DNA of 64,000 bases from CAWDVH01 sp963805705 (GCA_963805705.1 CAWDVH010000004.1:868001-932000); one strand, 5' to 3'; positions 25,393-34,623 are shown, counted from the first letter of the stretch. Numbers and translations: made by a program. Notes: generated by a model from the letters alone, not told the origin.

Positions 25393-26769
25393 GCCTGACG
25401 GAAGCGCCGCCGGCCCCGGTCCTGGCCGTGGTCGGCAGGCCCAATGTCGGCAAGTCCACGCTGGTGAACAGGATCCTCGGCAGCCGCCAGGCGGTCGTGG
25501 AGGGCACCCCGGGTGTCACCAGGGACCGGGTCGCTTACGACGCCACCTGGCGGGGCCGGGCGTTCACCCTGGTCGACACCGGCGGCTGGGAGCCCGCGGT
25601 GGAGGGATCTCCGGCGCTTGCGGCCCGGGTGGCCGCGCAGGCCCGCGTCGCCGTGGATGCCGCCGACGCGGTGCTGTTCGTGGTCGACGCCGTGGTGGGG
25701 GTGACTGACGCCGACGCGGCGGTCGCCGCGGTACTGCGCCGGACCCGCAAGCCGGTCGTCCTGGCCGCCAACAAGGTGGACGACGCTCCGGGGAGAGCCG
25801 GCCGTGCACTCGCTCTGGTCGCTCGGCCTCGGCGAGCCGCTCGCGGTGAGCGCGCTGCACGGACGAGGCAGCGGCGACCTCCTCGACGCGATACTCGGCG
25901 CCCTGCCGGCCACCCCGAGCGAGCCGTTCGGCGATGAAGGCGGCCCGCGGCGGGTAGCGCTCATCGGCCGGCCGAACGTCGGCAAGTCGAGCCTGCTGAA
26001 TAAGCTGGCGGGCCACGAGCGGGTGCTGGTGGACGCGGTGGCGGGCACCACCCGCGATCCGGTGGACGAGCTGATCCAGCTCGGCGGCGTGACCTGGAGA
26101 TTTGTCGACACCGCAGGCATCAGGCGGCGGGTGAGCCACACGCAGGGTGCCGACTACTTCGCGGCCCTGCGCACCGAGCGTGCGCTGGAGCGGGCCGAGG
26201 TGGCGGTCGTGCTGATCGACGCCAGCGAGCCGCTCGCCGAGCAGGATCTGCGGATCGTGTCGATGGTCATCGACGCCGGGAGGGCCCTCGTGATCGCCTA
26301 CAACAAGTGGGATCTGGTCGACGAGGACCGCAGGCATTTCCTTGACCGCGAGATCGACCGGCAGCTGCACACCGCCCGCTGGGCGCCGCGGGTGAATATC
26401 TCCGCGGCCACCGGCTGGCACACCGACCGGCTGGTGCCGGCGATCGAGCTGGCGCTGGCCGGCTGGGAGACGCGGGTGCAGACCGGGCGGCTCAACGCGT
26501 GGCTGTCGGCCCTGATCGCGGCGACGCCGCCGCCCGTGCGCGGCGGTAAGCAGCCGAAGGTCATGTTCGCGACCCAGGCCGGGATACGCCCGCCGCACTT
26601 CGTGCTGTTTACCACGGGCTTCCTGCAGGCTGGGTACCGGAGGTTCATCGAGCGCCGGCTCCGGGAGGAGTTCGGCTTCGACGGAACGCCCGTGCATGTC
26701 TCGATGCGGCTGCGAGAGAAGCGCACCGCATCGGGATCCCGCAGTGCCAGGGGCGCCCGGCCCGGCTGA
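25380..26769 (+). CDS. der: GTPase Der, interrupted by a +1 frameshift
   Basis: Der (EngA) carries two GTPase domains and a KH-like domain and is needed for 50S assembly. The first domain (GRPNVGKSTLVN, TPGVTRD, DTGG, NKVD) runs from ATG 25380 to about 25793. The second domain and KH domain (GRPNVGKSSLLN, GTTRD, DTAG, NKWDLVDE, then FATQAGIRPPHFVLF) continue to 26769 in the +1 frame. Family homology crosses from one frame to the other at CTCCGGGGAGAGCCG (25786-25800). Removing one base gives an uninterrupted 462-residue protein of normal length. Because der is essential, a sequencing or assembly indel is the simplest explanation; a natural +1 shift at GGG-A before the rare AGA codon is less likely. 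Confidence 0.9.
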
Positions 26770-26844
26770 CGACCCGGCGCAGCGGCAGGTCCTCACCGAC
26801 ATGGCGCGCGACCTTCCGGTCGGACAACCAGGCAGATCATTAAA

Positions 26845-26892
26845 CTGACGGCCTCGGGACCCACCGTATGGCTGGGTCCTGGAGGCCGTCAG
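26845..26892. terminator. Bidirectional hairpin between der and DUF397 gene
   Basis: An outer 11-bp stem (CTGACGGCCTC/GAGGCCGTCAG) and an inner 7-bp stem (GGACCCA/TGGGTCC) form a long imperfect hairpin between two convergent genes. Confidence 0.75.
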
Positions 26893-26911
26893 GCTGCGTG
26901 CCTGGCGGTGA

Positions 26912-27154
26912 TCAGGCCGGCGACGGCCCGCCGAACTCGCCGTCCCTGGCTCCCCCGAGGAACGCGTCCCACTCAGCCCTGGTGAAGACTAGGGCCGCGC
27001 CGTCAGGGTACCGGGAGTTCCGCATCGCGATCTCGCCGTCCGGCAGGAACGCGACCTCGACGCAGTTCCCTCCCGTCGGGCCGCTCCGCCGGCTCTTGAT
27101 CCAGGTCGCGCCGGTGAGCGTGGGTGCGTCGGTGCCGTTGCGGATTCTGCTCAT
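26912..27154 (-). CDS. DUF397 protein
   Basis: An 80-residue protein with the DUF397 pattern: TWIKSRRSGPTGGNCVEVAF, then IAMRNSRYPDGAALVFTRAEWDAFL and a GEF end. These small proteins are specific to actinobacteria and usually sit beside a helix-turn-helix (XRE/DUF5753) regulator, where they act in developmental or toxin-antitoxin-like pairs. No such partner is next to this copy. ATG 27154 has GGAGGGA just upstream. A longer frame on the same strand is unlikely. Confidence 0.85.
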   Translation of the reverse strand: MSRIRNGTDAPTLTGATWIKSRRSGPTGGNCVEVAFLPDGEIAMRNSRYPDGAALVFTRAEWDAFLGGARDGEFGGPSPA

Positions 27155-27399
27155 GGGTATCCCTCCATATCCTCGAGCAATTTGCTCCGTTCCTCTACGG
27201 TCACGCACATACGTGATCAGGGTGTCGCGGCCGCAGCCGGGCCCGCCAGGGGTTCAGGATGAGTCGTGCCCTTTTCGCGGGCCCGTCCGTCCCGGGCCCG
27301 GCCCGAGGCCCCTCGGGCGGTGCTGCGCGGTGCGGGCCCGCGCCGCGCGGTAGGTACGATCGGGACCTGGCAGAGGTCGGCATCGGCGAAGGCAGGGCA

Positions 27400-28347
27400 A
27401 TGCGCTACAGGTCGCTGGGAAATTCAGGGCTCAACGTCTCCGTGGCCGGTCTCGGCTGCAATAACTTCGGCGGCCGGCTGGACGTCGAAAGGACGCGCGC
27501 GGTCGTGGACGCGGCGATAGAGGCAGGCATCACCCTGCTCGATACGTCGGACATATATGGTGGCAGCGGGCGATCTGAGGAGGCCCTCGGCGAGGTCCTG
27601 ACCGGCCGTCGCGACCAGGTCGTCCTCGCGACCAAATTCGGCCACTGGGCGGTCGACATGGGCTACGGGCCCGCGGCGGGGGCCAAGGGCGGCCGTGCCT
27701 ACATCCGGCGGGCGGTCGAGCAGTCCCTGCGCAGGCTGCGGACCGACTACATCGACCTGTACCAGATCCACACGCCGGACCGGGTCACGCCGGTCGAGGA
27801 GACCCTCACCGCCCTGGGCGAGCTGGTCACCGAAGGCAAGGTGCGCTATATCGGCCACTCCAACTTCTCCGGCTGGCGGCTCGCGGAAGCCGTCAGCGCG
27901 GCGCGCGAGCTGGGCACGGCGCCCTTCATCTCGGCGCAGAATCACTGGTCACTGCTCGAGCGGGCCGCGGAGGCGGAGGTAGTGCCCGCGGCCGTGCATT
28001 TCGGCCTCGGCGTCCTGCCGTACTTCCCGCTGGCCAATGGCCTGCTCACGGGTAAGGTCCGGCGCGGTCAGGCCCCGGCCGACGGCACCAGGCTGGCCGG
28101 CCGGGCGGAGTACGTTACCGAGGAGAAGCTCGACCGGGTGGAGGCCCTCATCACCTGGGCCGAGCAGCGCGATCTCACCGTGCTCGACGTGGCGATCGGT
28201 GCCCTGGCCGCGCAGCCGGGCTGCTCATCGGTCATCGCCGGAGCCACATCGCCGGAGCAGGTCAGGGCGAATGCGCAGGCGGCCAGCTGGATCCCGTCAG
28301 CTGACGAGCTCACCGAGATCGACAAGATCATGCCGGCCTCACCCTGA
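27400..28347 (+). CDS. Aldo/keto reductase
   Basis: A 315-residue TIM-barrel NADPH-dependent oxidoreductase. It has the catalytic tetrad context: Asp in LLDTSDIYG, Tyr in SDIYGGSG, Lys in LATKFG and His in YQIHTPD. It resembles the YghZ/Kv-beta-like actinobacterial branch (MRYRSLGNSGLNVSVAGLG). ATG 27400 fits this start; a TACGAT box at 27356 could be its promoter. The 3' end overlaps the convergent protease gene by 9 bp. The substrate is unknown. Confidence 0.92.
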   Translation: MRYRSLGNSGLNVSVAGLGCNNFGGRLDVERTRAVVDAAIEAGITLLDTSDIYGGSGRSEEALGEVLTGRRDQVVLATKFGHWAVDMGYGPAAGAKGGRAYIRRAVEQSLRRLRTDYIDLYQIHTPDRVTPVEETLTALGELVTEGKVRYIGHSNFSGWRLAEAVSAARELGTAPFISAQNHWSLLERAAEAEVVPAAVHFGLGVLPYFPLANGLLTGKVRRGQAPADGTRLAGRAEYVTEEKLDRVEALITWAEQRDLTVLDVAIGALAAQPGCSSVIAGATSPEQVRANAQAASWIPSADELTEIDKIMPASP

Positions 28348-29148
28348 CGCCAGTATCCGGTCGGCCGCTGAGGATATCGCGGCTTTGTACAGCGCCAGGA
28401 CGTTGGCGGAGAACCGGCTGGAATAGGAGACACTCGGCGTGTCGCCGCCCTGCTGGAAGCCGCCGATCACGCCGATGACCGAGCCGTCGCCGGTCTTGGC
28501 GCTGACGTGGGCCAGGAACGGGCCGCCGCTGGTGCCGTCCGTGTAACCGCCGCAGTCGAACACGAGCTGGCGCAGTGTGCCGGGGTCATACGCGTCGGCG
28601 GGCCCAGCGCACGTGACCGGCGCTCCGGTGGTGTCCGGGTACCCGATGACGTGGACGCGGACCGGCAGCTTCTGGCCGGTCCTGAGGATCTCGGCGCCGG
28701 TGAACTTCTCGATGTGGCGGCCGGGCCGCCCCGCGACGAGGAAGGCCACGTCGTCGTTCGGGTTGCGCTTCGATGACCACTGCTTGTCCACGAACTTCGC
28801 CGTGACCTGCCACAGGCCATGCGGGCGCTTCCCGTTGTGATAACCGGGCGCGAATACGACGCTGCCGGCCGGCCGCAGAGACCTTCCGACCATGCAGTGC
28901 GCGGCGGTGATGAGGAGGTTCCCGTTCGGGCTATGCACGACGCTGGCGGTGCAGAAGTGCCGGCCGAGCTTGCCGCCCGTGTTGGCGAACAGCGCGCCCA
29001 CCGCCGGAGTTCCCGCGAACGCCGTGCCGGTGACTCCGCCCGTGTCCGCCGCGGCCGAGTCACTGGAAACGGCCAGCAAGAACGTCCCTGCCGCGGCGGC
29101 CGCCACCAGGCTCGTGACCCGTATGTGGGCGGCTCGGCGCATCGGCAT
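28339..29148 (-). CDS. Secreted trypsin-like serine protease
   Basis: A 269-residue exported chymotrypsin-fold (S1) protein. A signal peptide covers about 1-34 (Arg-rich start, hydrophobic core, cleavage near SAAADT). The catalytic triad is visible: His in LLITAAHCMVG, Asp in NPNDDVAFL and Ser in YTDGTSGGPFLA. The Cys pairs (FC...HC, TCAG...DCGG) suit two disulphides. It resembles the short Streptomyces trypsin-like peptidases. It is not linked to any operon partner. Confidence 0.9.
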   Translation of the reverse strand: MPMRRAAHIRVTSLVAAAAAGTFLLAVSSDSAAADTGGVTGTAFAGTPAVGALFANTGGKLGRHFCTASVVHSPNGNLLITAAHCMVGRSLRPAGSVVFAPGYHNGKRPHGLWQVTAKFVDKQWSSKRNPNDDVAFLVAGRPGRHIEKFTGAEILRTGQKLPVRVHVIGYPDTTGAPVTCAGPADAYDPGTLRQLVFDCGGYTDGTSGGPFLAHVSAKTGDGSVIGVIGGFQQGGDTPSVSYSSRFSANVLALYKAAISSAADRILASG

Positions 29149-29479
29149 CCCCCCTCAGAGCCTGCTGTTCGCGCGGCGCCCGCGTCCCGGCACCGCAGTG
29201 CGCGGGCGGGCCGTTTCGCCGCTTTGCCTCTTGGTCTAACTGCCGATTGTGCTGCTCCTGCGATTGTGCTGCTCCTGCGGGTACGGATCCATAGCCGCTA
29301 GCTGAGAGTATCCAGGGATTCCGCTGAGACGGCGCAATTGTGACCGAATGTGCCTTATCAGACCGGCGTAGCTGGCCCGCTGGCCCGCTGGATTGAACCG
29401 CCCGGGGCGCCCCGCCGATCACCACGTAGGATCTCCTGCGCGGCGGTAAGTCCGCTCGATCCGAGGAGCTGCTTTCCTC
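29149..29479. other. Intergenic region between divergent protease and SCO1-fusion genes
   Basis: 331 bp without a convincing gene. A 17-bp unit (CGATTGTGCTGCTCCTG) is present twice in tandem at 29244-29277. Both divergent promoters must lie here, but no box is clear. The Shine-Dalgarno GAGGAG (29463-29468) precedes the downstream gene. Confidence 0.5.
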
Positions 29480-31372
29480 ATGCCTGGGATGAACACCGGC
29501 CTGAATACGGGCAACCCGACGTTGCACGCTGCGTTCATGACGGCACTGCTGCATCAGGGGATCATCGCGCTTCTCATCTTCACGTTGCTGGCTCTGGCCT
29601 GGGTCAGCATCCGCGAGGTTCGGCCCCGCCTGCGCGCCAGCGCCGTGGCGGCTGCGGCGAGCCGCACGCCCGAGCCCTCGTGGCGGAAGCTACTGGGGAT
29701 CGGCTTCGGCATCATCTGGATAGTTGACGGAATCCTGCAGGCCCAGCCGGCGATGGTGGCCGGGCTTCCGTCCCAGGTCATTCAGCCCAGCGCGGCTAGC
29801 TCCCCGGCGTGGGTCCAGCATCTGGTCAACTGGGGGGCGATCGCGTGGTCCAACCACCCGGTCCAGGCCGCGGCGGCCGCGGTGTGGATCCAGGTCGGCA
29901 TCGGAGTCTGGCTGGTCGCAGCCCGCCGTGGCCCGCTGTCGCGGCTGGGCGGCCTGGCCAGCGTGGGCTGGGGCCTGGCCGTGTGGGTCTTCGGAGAGGC
30001 CTTCGGCGGGATCTTCGCGCCCGGCCTGACCCTGCTGTTCGGGGCGCCCGGCGCCGTGCTCTTCTACTGCGCGGCCGGCTCGCTGATCGCCTTGCCCGAG
30101 CGGGCGTGGCAGGCACCGCGGCTGGGCAGGCTCATCCTGGCCGGCATGGGCATCTTGCTGGTCGGCATGGCCGTGCTGCAGGCGTGGCCGGGACGGGGGT
30201 TCTGGCAGGGCTCGGGGGATGGCGGGGCCGGCGCCCTGACCGGGATTGTCCGGTCGATGGCGCAGACGCCGCAGCCCGGATTCCTCGCGAGCTGGGTCAG
30301 CGGCTTCGCCTCCCTGGCCGCCGCGCACGGATTCGCCGTCAACCTCTTCGCCGTCGTGGCGTTCGCCCTGGTCGGCGGTGCGCTGCTGACCGGACGGCCC
30401 GCTCTGGTCCGTCCCGCGCTGATCGCGCTGACCGTGCTGTGCCTGGCGGACTGGCTACTGGTCGAGGACCTAGGCGTCTTCGGCGGTCTCGGCACGGACC
30501 CGAATAGCATGATCCCGATACTGCTGCTGGCCGTGGCCGGTTATCTGGCCCTGGCACCGGCCGGCGCGGACATGGCGGTACCGGCCCCGGCCCAGCCGCA
30601 GCCAGTACCGGCCCCGTCTGAACAGCAGCCAGTGCCAGCCCCGGCCGGACGGCAGCCGGGACACAGTCGGCGAGGATGGCTCAGTCCCGCCCGGCTCGGC
30701 CGGTCCCTCGGCGCCGCCGACGCCCGTGCGGTCGTCGCTATCTGGGCGATAGGGCTGACCGTGCTCGGCGTCTTGCCGATGACCGCGGCCGCGGCGAGCC
30801 GGACAGCGGACCCGATCATCGCGCAGGCGCTCAACGGCCCGGTGTCATCGTTCAATTTCCGGGCCCCGGCCTTCAGCCTGACCAGCCAGCGCGGCGCGCC
30901 GGTCTCGCTGGCCAGCCTGCGTGGCAAGGTGGTGCTGCTCACCTTCCTTGACCCGGTGTGCACGACTGACTGCCCGCTGATCGCCCAGGAGTTCCGGCAG
31001 GCCGACCGGCTGCTCGGCGCGAGCGCGCGCAACGTCGCGCTGGTGGCGATCGTTCTCAACCCGCTCTACCGCGCGCCGCAGTACACCAGGGCGTTCGACC
31101 AGCAGGAGGGCCTGGCCAGGCTACCCAACTGGCTCTACCTGACCGGATCGCTGCCTGCGCTGCAGCGGGTCTGGCATGACTACGGCATGGCCGCTGAGGT
31201 CGTCCCGGCCGGCGCGATGGTCCTGCACAGCGACGTCGCCTACGTCATCGACGGATCCGGGAACACCAGGGCCGAGCTGAATATGGATCCGGGCCCCGGC
31301 ACGTCCACCACGCAGTCATCGTTCGCCGCCGTGCTCGCGGGCGCGGCCAGGCACGCGATGAAGCCGGCATGA
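29480..31372 (+). CDS. Polytopic membrane protein fused to SCO1/SenC thioredoxin-like domain
   Basis: 630 residues. About nine hydrophobic segments lie in residues 20-365, with repeated motifs (DGILQAQPAMV, VFGEAFGGIF, GAPGAVLFY, and again GGLGTDPNS). A Pro/Gln-rich linker (about 370-395) and one more membrane helix (about 415-440) lead to a C-terminal SCO1/SenC domain (about 465-620). That domain has the copper-binding CxxxC in DPVCTTDCPLIAQEF and a distal His in VLHSDVAYVID. SCO1 proteins deliver copper or reduce disulphides during cytochrome c oxidase CuA assembly outside the membrane. The membrane half is homologous to the protein at 43920-44867. A role in copper or thiol-redox handling is inferred. 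The ATGA overlap with the next gene indicates coupling. Confidence 0.85.
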   Translation: MPGMNTGLNTGNPTLHAAFMTALLHQGIIALLIFTLLALAWVSIREVRPRLRASAVAAAASRTPEPSWRKLLGIGFGIIWIVDGILQAQPAMVAGLPSQVIQPSAASSPAWVQHLVNWGAIAWSNHPVQAAAAAVWIQVGIGVWLVAARRGPLSRLGGLASVGWGLAVWVFGEAFGGIFAPGLTLLFGAPGAVLFYCAAGSLIALPERAWQAPRLGRLILAGMGILLVGMAVLQAWPGRGFWQGSGDGGAGALTGIVRSMAQTPQPGFLASWVSGFASLAAAHGFAVNLFAVVAFALVGGALLTGRPALVRPALIALTVLCLADWLLVEDLGVFGGLGTDPNSMIPILLLAVAGYLALAPAGADMAVPAPAQPQPVPAPSEQQPVPAPAGRQPGHSRRGWLSPARLGRSLGAADARAVVAIWAIGLTVLGVLPMTAAAASRTADPIIAQALNGPVSSFNFRAPAFSLTSQRGAPVSLASLRGKVVLLTFLDPVCTTDCPLIAQEFRQADRLLGASARNVALVAIVLNPLYRAPQYTRAFDQQEGLARLPNWLYLTGSLPALQRVWHDYGMAAEVVPAGAMVLHSDVAYVIDGSGNTRAELNMDPGPGTSTTQSSFAAVLAGAARHAMKPA

Positions 31373-32583
31373 GCGGCCGCCGCCCTGCGGCCAGCGCGAG
31401 GGCCAGGACGGCCGCGGCCACGGCCGTCCTGGCCCTGGCGCTTCCCGCCCTGCTCGCGGCCGGGTGTGGCAGCCCTCGAGCCCGCAACGGGGCAGGCGCG
31501 GGCACCGGGGCAGGCAGCAGCGCGGCGCAGGCCGTCCGGCCGTCACTGGCCACCTCGGCCGTCAGCCCGTCCGGGAACAGCCTGGCGATCATCGAGATGG
31601 GCGGCCCGGCTGCGCAGCATGACAATTTCTGGCAGCTATTCACCCGCACCGGCTCCGCCGGCCAGTGGGCGCTCGCCACGCCGAAAGGCGTGGCCGACAA
31701 CGGTGGCCTGGTCGTCGCCGGCCGGGGGGCCGGTTCCCTGGTCACCGGCTTCGTCCCCAGCCAGGACCTCACCTTCTCGCCCATCGCTACTACCGCCAAC
31801 AACGGGGCCAGCTGGTCACCCGGCCCGGTCAGCGGCGGCCTGGCCAGCCTGCCGGACGCGCTCGCCGCCGCGCCGGATGGCCGCCTGCTCGCGATCCTGC
31901 GGGCCGGGGGAGCTGAGCTGTCCGCTCCGGGCGGCACGTCCTGGAAGCAGCTGGCCGACGACCGGTCCCTGGCCGCCACTCCGGCCGGACGGGCCTGCGG
32001 GCTGAGAAATATCACGGCCGGCGCGTTCAGCGCCTCGGCCGGCCCGCTGCTGGCTGGCGACTGCACCCGGCCGGGCACGGCCGGCATCTTCGCGCTCAGC
32101 GACGGGCACTGGCAGCTGGCGGGCCCCGCGCTGCCCGCCGCGCTGGCCGCCAGGGACATCGACGTGATCCGGCTGGCCAGGACCAGCGCAGGCGAGGTCG
32201 CGCTGCTGGCCGCGGGAACAGCCGACGGCGAAAGCCTGATCGCGGCGTGGTCGAGCGGCCGGGGCCGCAGATGGACGCTGGCGACCCCGTTTGAAATGGG
32301 AGCCAGTCAGCTGCGCTCAGCTTCCCTCGGCCCGGCCGGCGAGGTAGGAATTGTCCTGACCGCAGGGCGCGGAGCGGTCATCGCCGGGCCGGGTGCGCCG
32401 TGGCGGCGGCTGCCCGCCCTGCCCGCACGAACGGCGACCCTGGCCCCCGGGCCAGGCGCTCAGGCCGAGGCGCTGGCCGGTACGAGCACCGCCCTGTCCG
32501 TCTGGCGGCTCGCGCCGGGTGCCGCGGCATGGAACCGCGTGCAGATCATCAAGGTTCCCGTTCCGTACGGCTCATCGGGCTGA
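31369..32583 (+). CDS. Lipoprotein with beta-propeller-like repeats
   Basis: A 404-residue exported lipoprotein. The signal peptide ends in the lipobox LLAAGC (Cys near 33). The mature part has repeating segments of the BNR/sialidase-like type (NNGASWSPGPVSGG, GGTSWKQLADD, SSGRGRRWTLATPF, GAPWRRLPALP), suggesting a propeller. Its start overlaps the stop of the SCO1-fused membrane protein by 4 bp, so the two probably act together at the outer face of the membrane. The precise function is unknown. Confidence 0.75.
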   Translation: MSGRRPAASARARTAAATAVLALALPALLAAGCGSPRARNGAGAGTGAGSSAAQAVRPSLATSAVSPSGNSLAIIEMGGPAAQHDNFWQLFTRTGSAGQWALATPKGVADNGGLVVAGRGAGSLVTGFVPSQDLTFSPIATTANNGASWSPGPVSGGLASLPDALAAAPDGRLLAILRAGGAELSAPGGTSWKQLADDRSLAATPAGRACGLRNITAGAFSASAGPLLAGDCTRPGTAGIFALSDGHWQLAGPALPAALAARDIDVIRLARTSAGEVALLAAGTADGESLIAAWSSGRGRRWTLATPFEMGASQLRSASLGPAGEVGIVLTAGRGAVIAGPGAPWRRLPALPARTATLAPGPGAQAEALAGTSTALSVWRLAPGAAAWNRVQIIKVPVPYGSSG

Positions 32584-32711
32584 CCTGCCAGCTCGCCTGG
32601 GTACTTGTCATTCCTGAGCAATGTCTTCATCACTTTTCTTGCGTTCCGAATGACATTGAGTAATCATATGGCGACACCTGACTTACCCGCCTAGCGGATT
32701 GGGAGATCACG

Positions 32712-33995
32712 GTGAGTGGTGCGGCCGGGGCAGCCGTAGGTGCCGCGCCAGTTCCTGGTGGAAAAGCGACATTCCGTGACGTATTCGCCTCGTCGGAATT
32801 TCGCGCACTCTGGCTTGCGCAGCTTCTGTCGGTGGCTGGCGATCAGCTGGCCAGGGTCGCCATGACCGTGCTGGTCTATGACCGCACTCATTCGCCGCTG
32901 TGGACGGCGGTGACCTACGCGGTCACTTTCCTGCCGTGGGTTCTGGGCGGCCTCACCCTGTCCGGGCTGGCCGACCGGCTGCCGAGGCGGCAGGTCATGG
33001 TGGTCTGTGACATTGGCAGGATGGTTCTGGTGAGCCTGATGGCGCTGGTGAGCCTGACGGTCGGGCCCAACCTCTCGCTGTGGATAATGGTCGCGCTGCT
33101 CTTCATCGTCACTCTGCTTGACTCGCCATTCAAGTCGGCGCGGTCGGCGCTGGTACCGGACATCCTCAGCGGAGAGCACTATGTCCTGGGCATAGCGATC
33201 TCGCAGGTTACCCTCCAGATCGGCATGGTCTCCGGCTTTGCGATTGGCGGCCTGATAGTTGCGCTGCTCGATGTACCTGGCGCACTCTGGATTGACGCTG
33301 CTACGTTCGCGGCTTCCGCCCTGCTGGTCTGGGCCGGCGTTCGCCCGCGCCCCGCCGCTGCGGCTGTCGCGGGGTTGGCTCGCTCCAGCTCTGGCCAGCT
33401 CGCCGAGATTGCTGCTGGCGTCAGGCTGGTGTTCGGTGACCGGCAGCTGCGCACACTGGTGCTGTTTGGCTGGCTGGTGGCCTTTTACATCGTGCCCACC
33501 GGTCTGGCGGCGCCCTATGCTGCGAGCCTCCACGCTTTTTTGCCGATCCCGGTCGCCACCGGCCTGATATTCGCAGCAGGCCCGTTCGGCACTGCCGTGG
33601 GCGCAATCGCGTTCGGCCGGTTCGTGGCGCCAGCGCGACGGCAGTACTGGATGGGACCGCTCGCGGTGGCCGCCTGCGGCCTGCTGCTGCTCTGCTTCTT
33701 CCAGCCCAGCCTGCCCGCTGCCCTGGTGATCATCGCTGCTTCCGGGGCGTGCGCCTCCTACCAGCTGGCGGCTAACGCCGCCTTTGTCGCGGCGGTTGCC
33801 CCCGAACATCGTGGCCAGGCTTTCGGGCTGGCCAACGGTGGGATGCAGGTGTCGCAGGGCCTGTGGATCGTGGCGGCAGGCGCACTCGCCGCCCGAACTT
33901 TCACGCCACCCATAGTCATCGCCATCAGCGGCGGCATCGGAGCGAGCATAGCCGCCGCCCTGGCGCTTAGCTGGCGCCGTCAACCAGCATCCTGA
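32712..33995 (+). CDS. MFS transporter
   Basis: A 427-residue permease with about twelve hydrophobic segments. The family loop between helices 2 and 3 is present (GLADRLPRRQVMVVCD), and the region FRALWLAQLLSVAGDQLARVAMTVLVYDRT is typical of the enterobactin-exporter-like (EntS/MefA) MFS branch, so export of a small molecule is likely. Codon use is less GC-rich than in most neighbours. GTG 32712 has GGGAG upstream. The stop codon lies inside the following hairpin. Confidence 0.88.
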   Translation: MSGAAGAAVGAAPVPGGKATFRDVFASSEFRALWLAQLLSVAGDQLARVAMTVLVYDRTHSPLWTAVTYAVTFLPWVLGGLTLSGLADRLPRRQVMVVCDIGRMVLVSLMALVSLTVGPNLSLWIMVALLFIVTLLDSPFKSARSALVPDILSGEHYVLGIAISQVTLQIGMVSGFAIGGLIVALLDVPGALWIDAATFAASALLVWAGVRPRPAAAAVAGLARSSSGQLAEIAAGVRLVFGDRQLRTLVLFGWLVAFYIVPTGLAAPYAASLHAFLPIPVATGLIFAAGPFGTAVGAIAFGRFVAPARRQYWMGPLAVAACGLLLLCFFQPSLPAALVIIAASGACASYQLAANAAFVAAVAPEHRGQAFGLANGGMQVSQGLWIVAAGALAARTFTPPIVIAISGGIGASIAAALALSWRRQPAS

Positions 33996-34020
33996 GCTGC
34001 CCGGAGGCGGCTCAGGATGC
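33987..34020 (+). terminator. Hairpin terminator overlapping MFS stop codon
   Basis: A perfect 11-bp inverted repeat (GCATCCTGAGC/GCTCAGGATGC) with a 12-base loop. The MFS TGA lies within the left arm. Confidence 0.65.
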
Positions 34021-34095
34021 GGTCCTCGTCGCTGGTCCGGCGACGAGTTGCCTCAAGGATCGTAGCGAGCCTAAGCGCTACAACCGCGGGCCCGC

Positions 34096-34457
34096 GGGTG
34101 GTGTTGGTGCTGGTCACAGCCATTCGCTGCGCATGGCGGGCTCCTTCCTGGGGGCGGGGTGGTGTTGGTGCTGGTCACAGCCATTCGCTGCGCATGGCGG
34201 GCTCCTTCCTGGGGGCGGGGTGGTGTTGGTGCTGGTCACAGCCATTCGCTGCGCATGGCGGGCTCCTTCCTGGGGGCGGGGTGGTGTTGGTGCTGGTCAC
34301 AGCCATTCGCTGCGCATGGCGGGCTCCTTCCTGGGGGCGGGGTGGTGTTGGTGCTGGTCACAGCCATTCGCTGCGCATGGCGGGCTCCTTCCTGGGGGCG
34401 GGGTGGTGTTGGTGCTGGTCACAGCCATTCGCTGCGCATGGCGGGCTCCTTCCTGGG
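34096..34457. repeat. Array of six 61-bp tandem repeats
   Basis: The unit starting GTGGTGTTGGTGCTGGTCAC recurs exactly at 34098, 34159, 34220, 34281, 34342 and 34403. Five copies are full and the last is about 55 bp. I see no base difference between copies. Each unit contains an imperfect hairpin, GCCATTCGC/GCGCATGGC. Since 61 is not a multiple of 3, the frames rotate and open frames across it are artefacts. A 14-bp palindrome, CCGCGGGCCCGCGG (34084-34097), abuts the array. The 628-bp gap between the MFS and GGDEF genes holds nothing else recognisable. Confidence 0.97.
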
Positions 34458-34623
34458 CTCATATTTCCGGTACGGGTACATTGTGAGCGATAATTTGACT
34501 GTGCCTGCAGGCTTCCATGCTTGACATGCGACGGAAGCACGTGGAATCATGCGGCTTTGGTTCCCCTATAGACCGTTACACACTGATTGCCGTCGCCCGG
34601 CGCCACCGCCAAGGGGGGTGCTG

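Noticed and set aside
34096..34457. CRISPR array
   Set aside because: Units are contiguous with no unique spacers, and no cas genes are present.
34479..34497. TTGTGAGCGATAATTT resembles the left half of the E. coli lac operator
   Set aside because: The right half does not match as a palindrome, so a chance similarity or part of a promoter (GATAAT) is more likely.
34017..34524. Three overlapping open frames across the 61-bp repeats encoding Cys/Trp-rich repeat peptides
   Set aside because: A 61-bp period rotates through all three frames, so stop-free reading is a by-product of the repeat. There is no conserved start or ribosome site.
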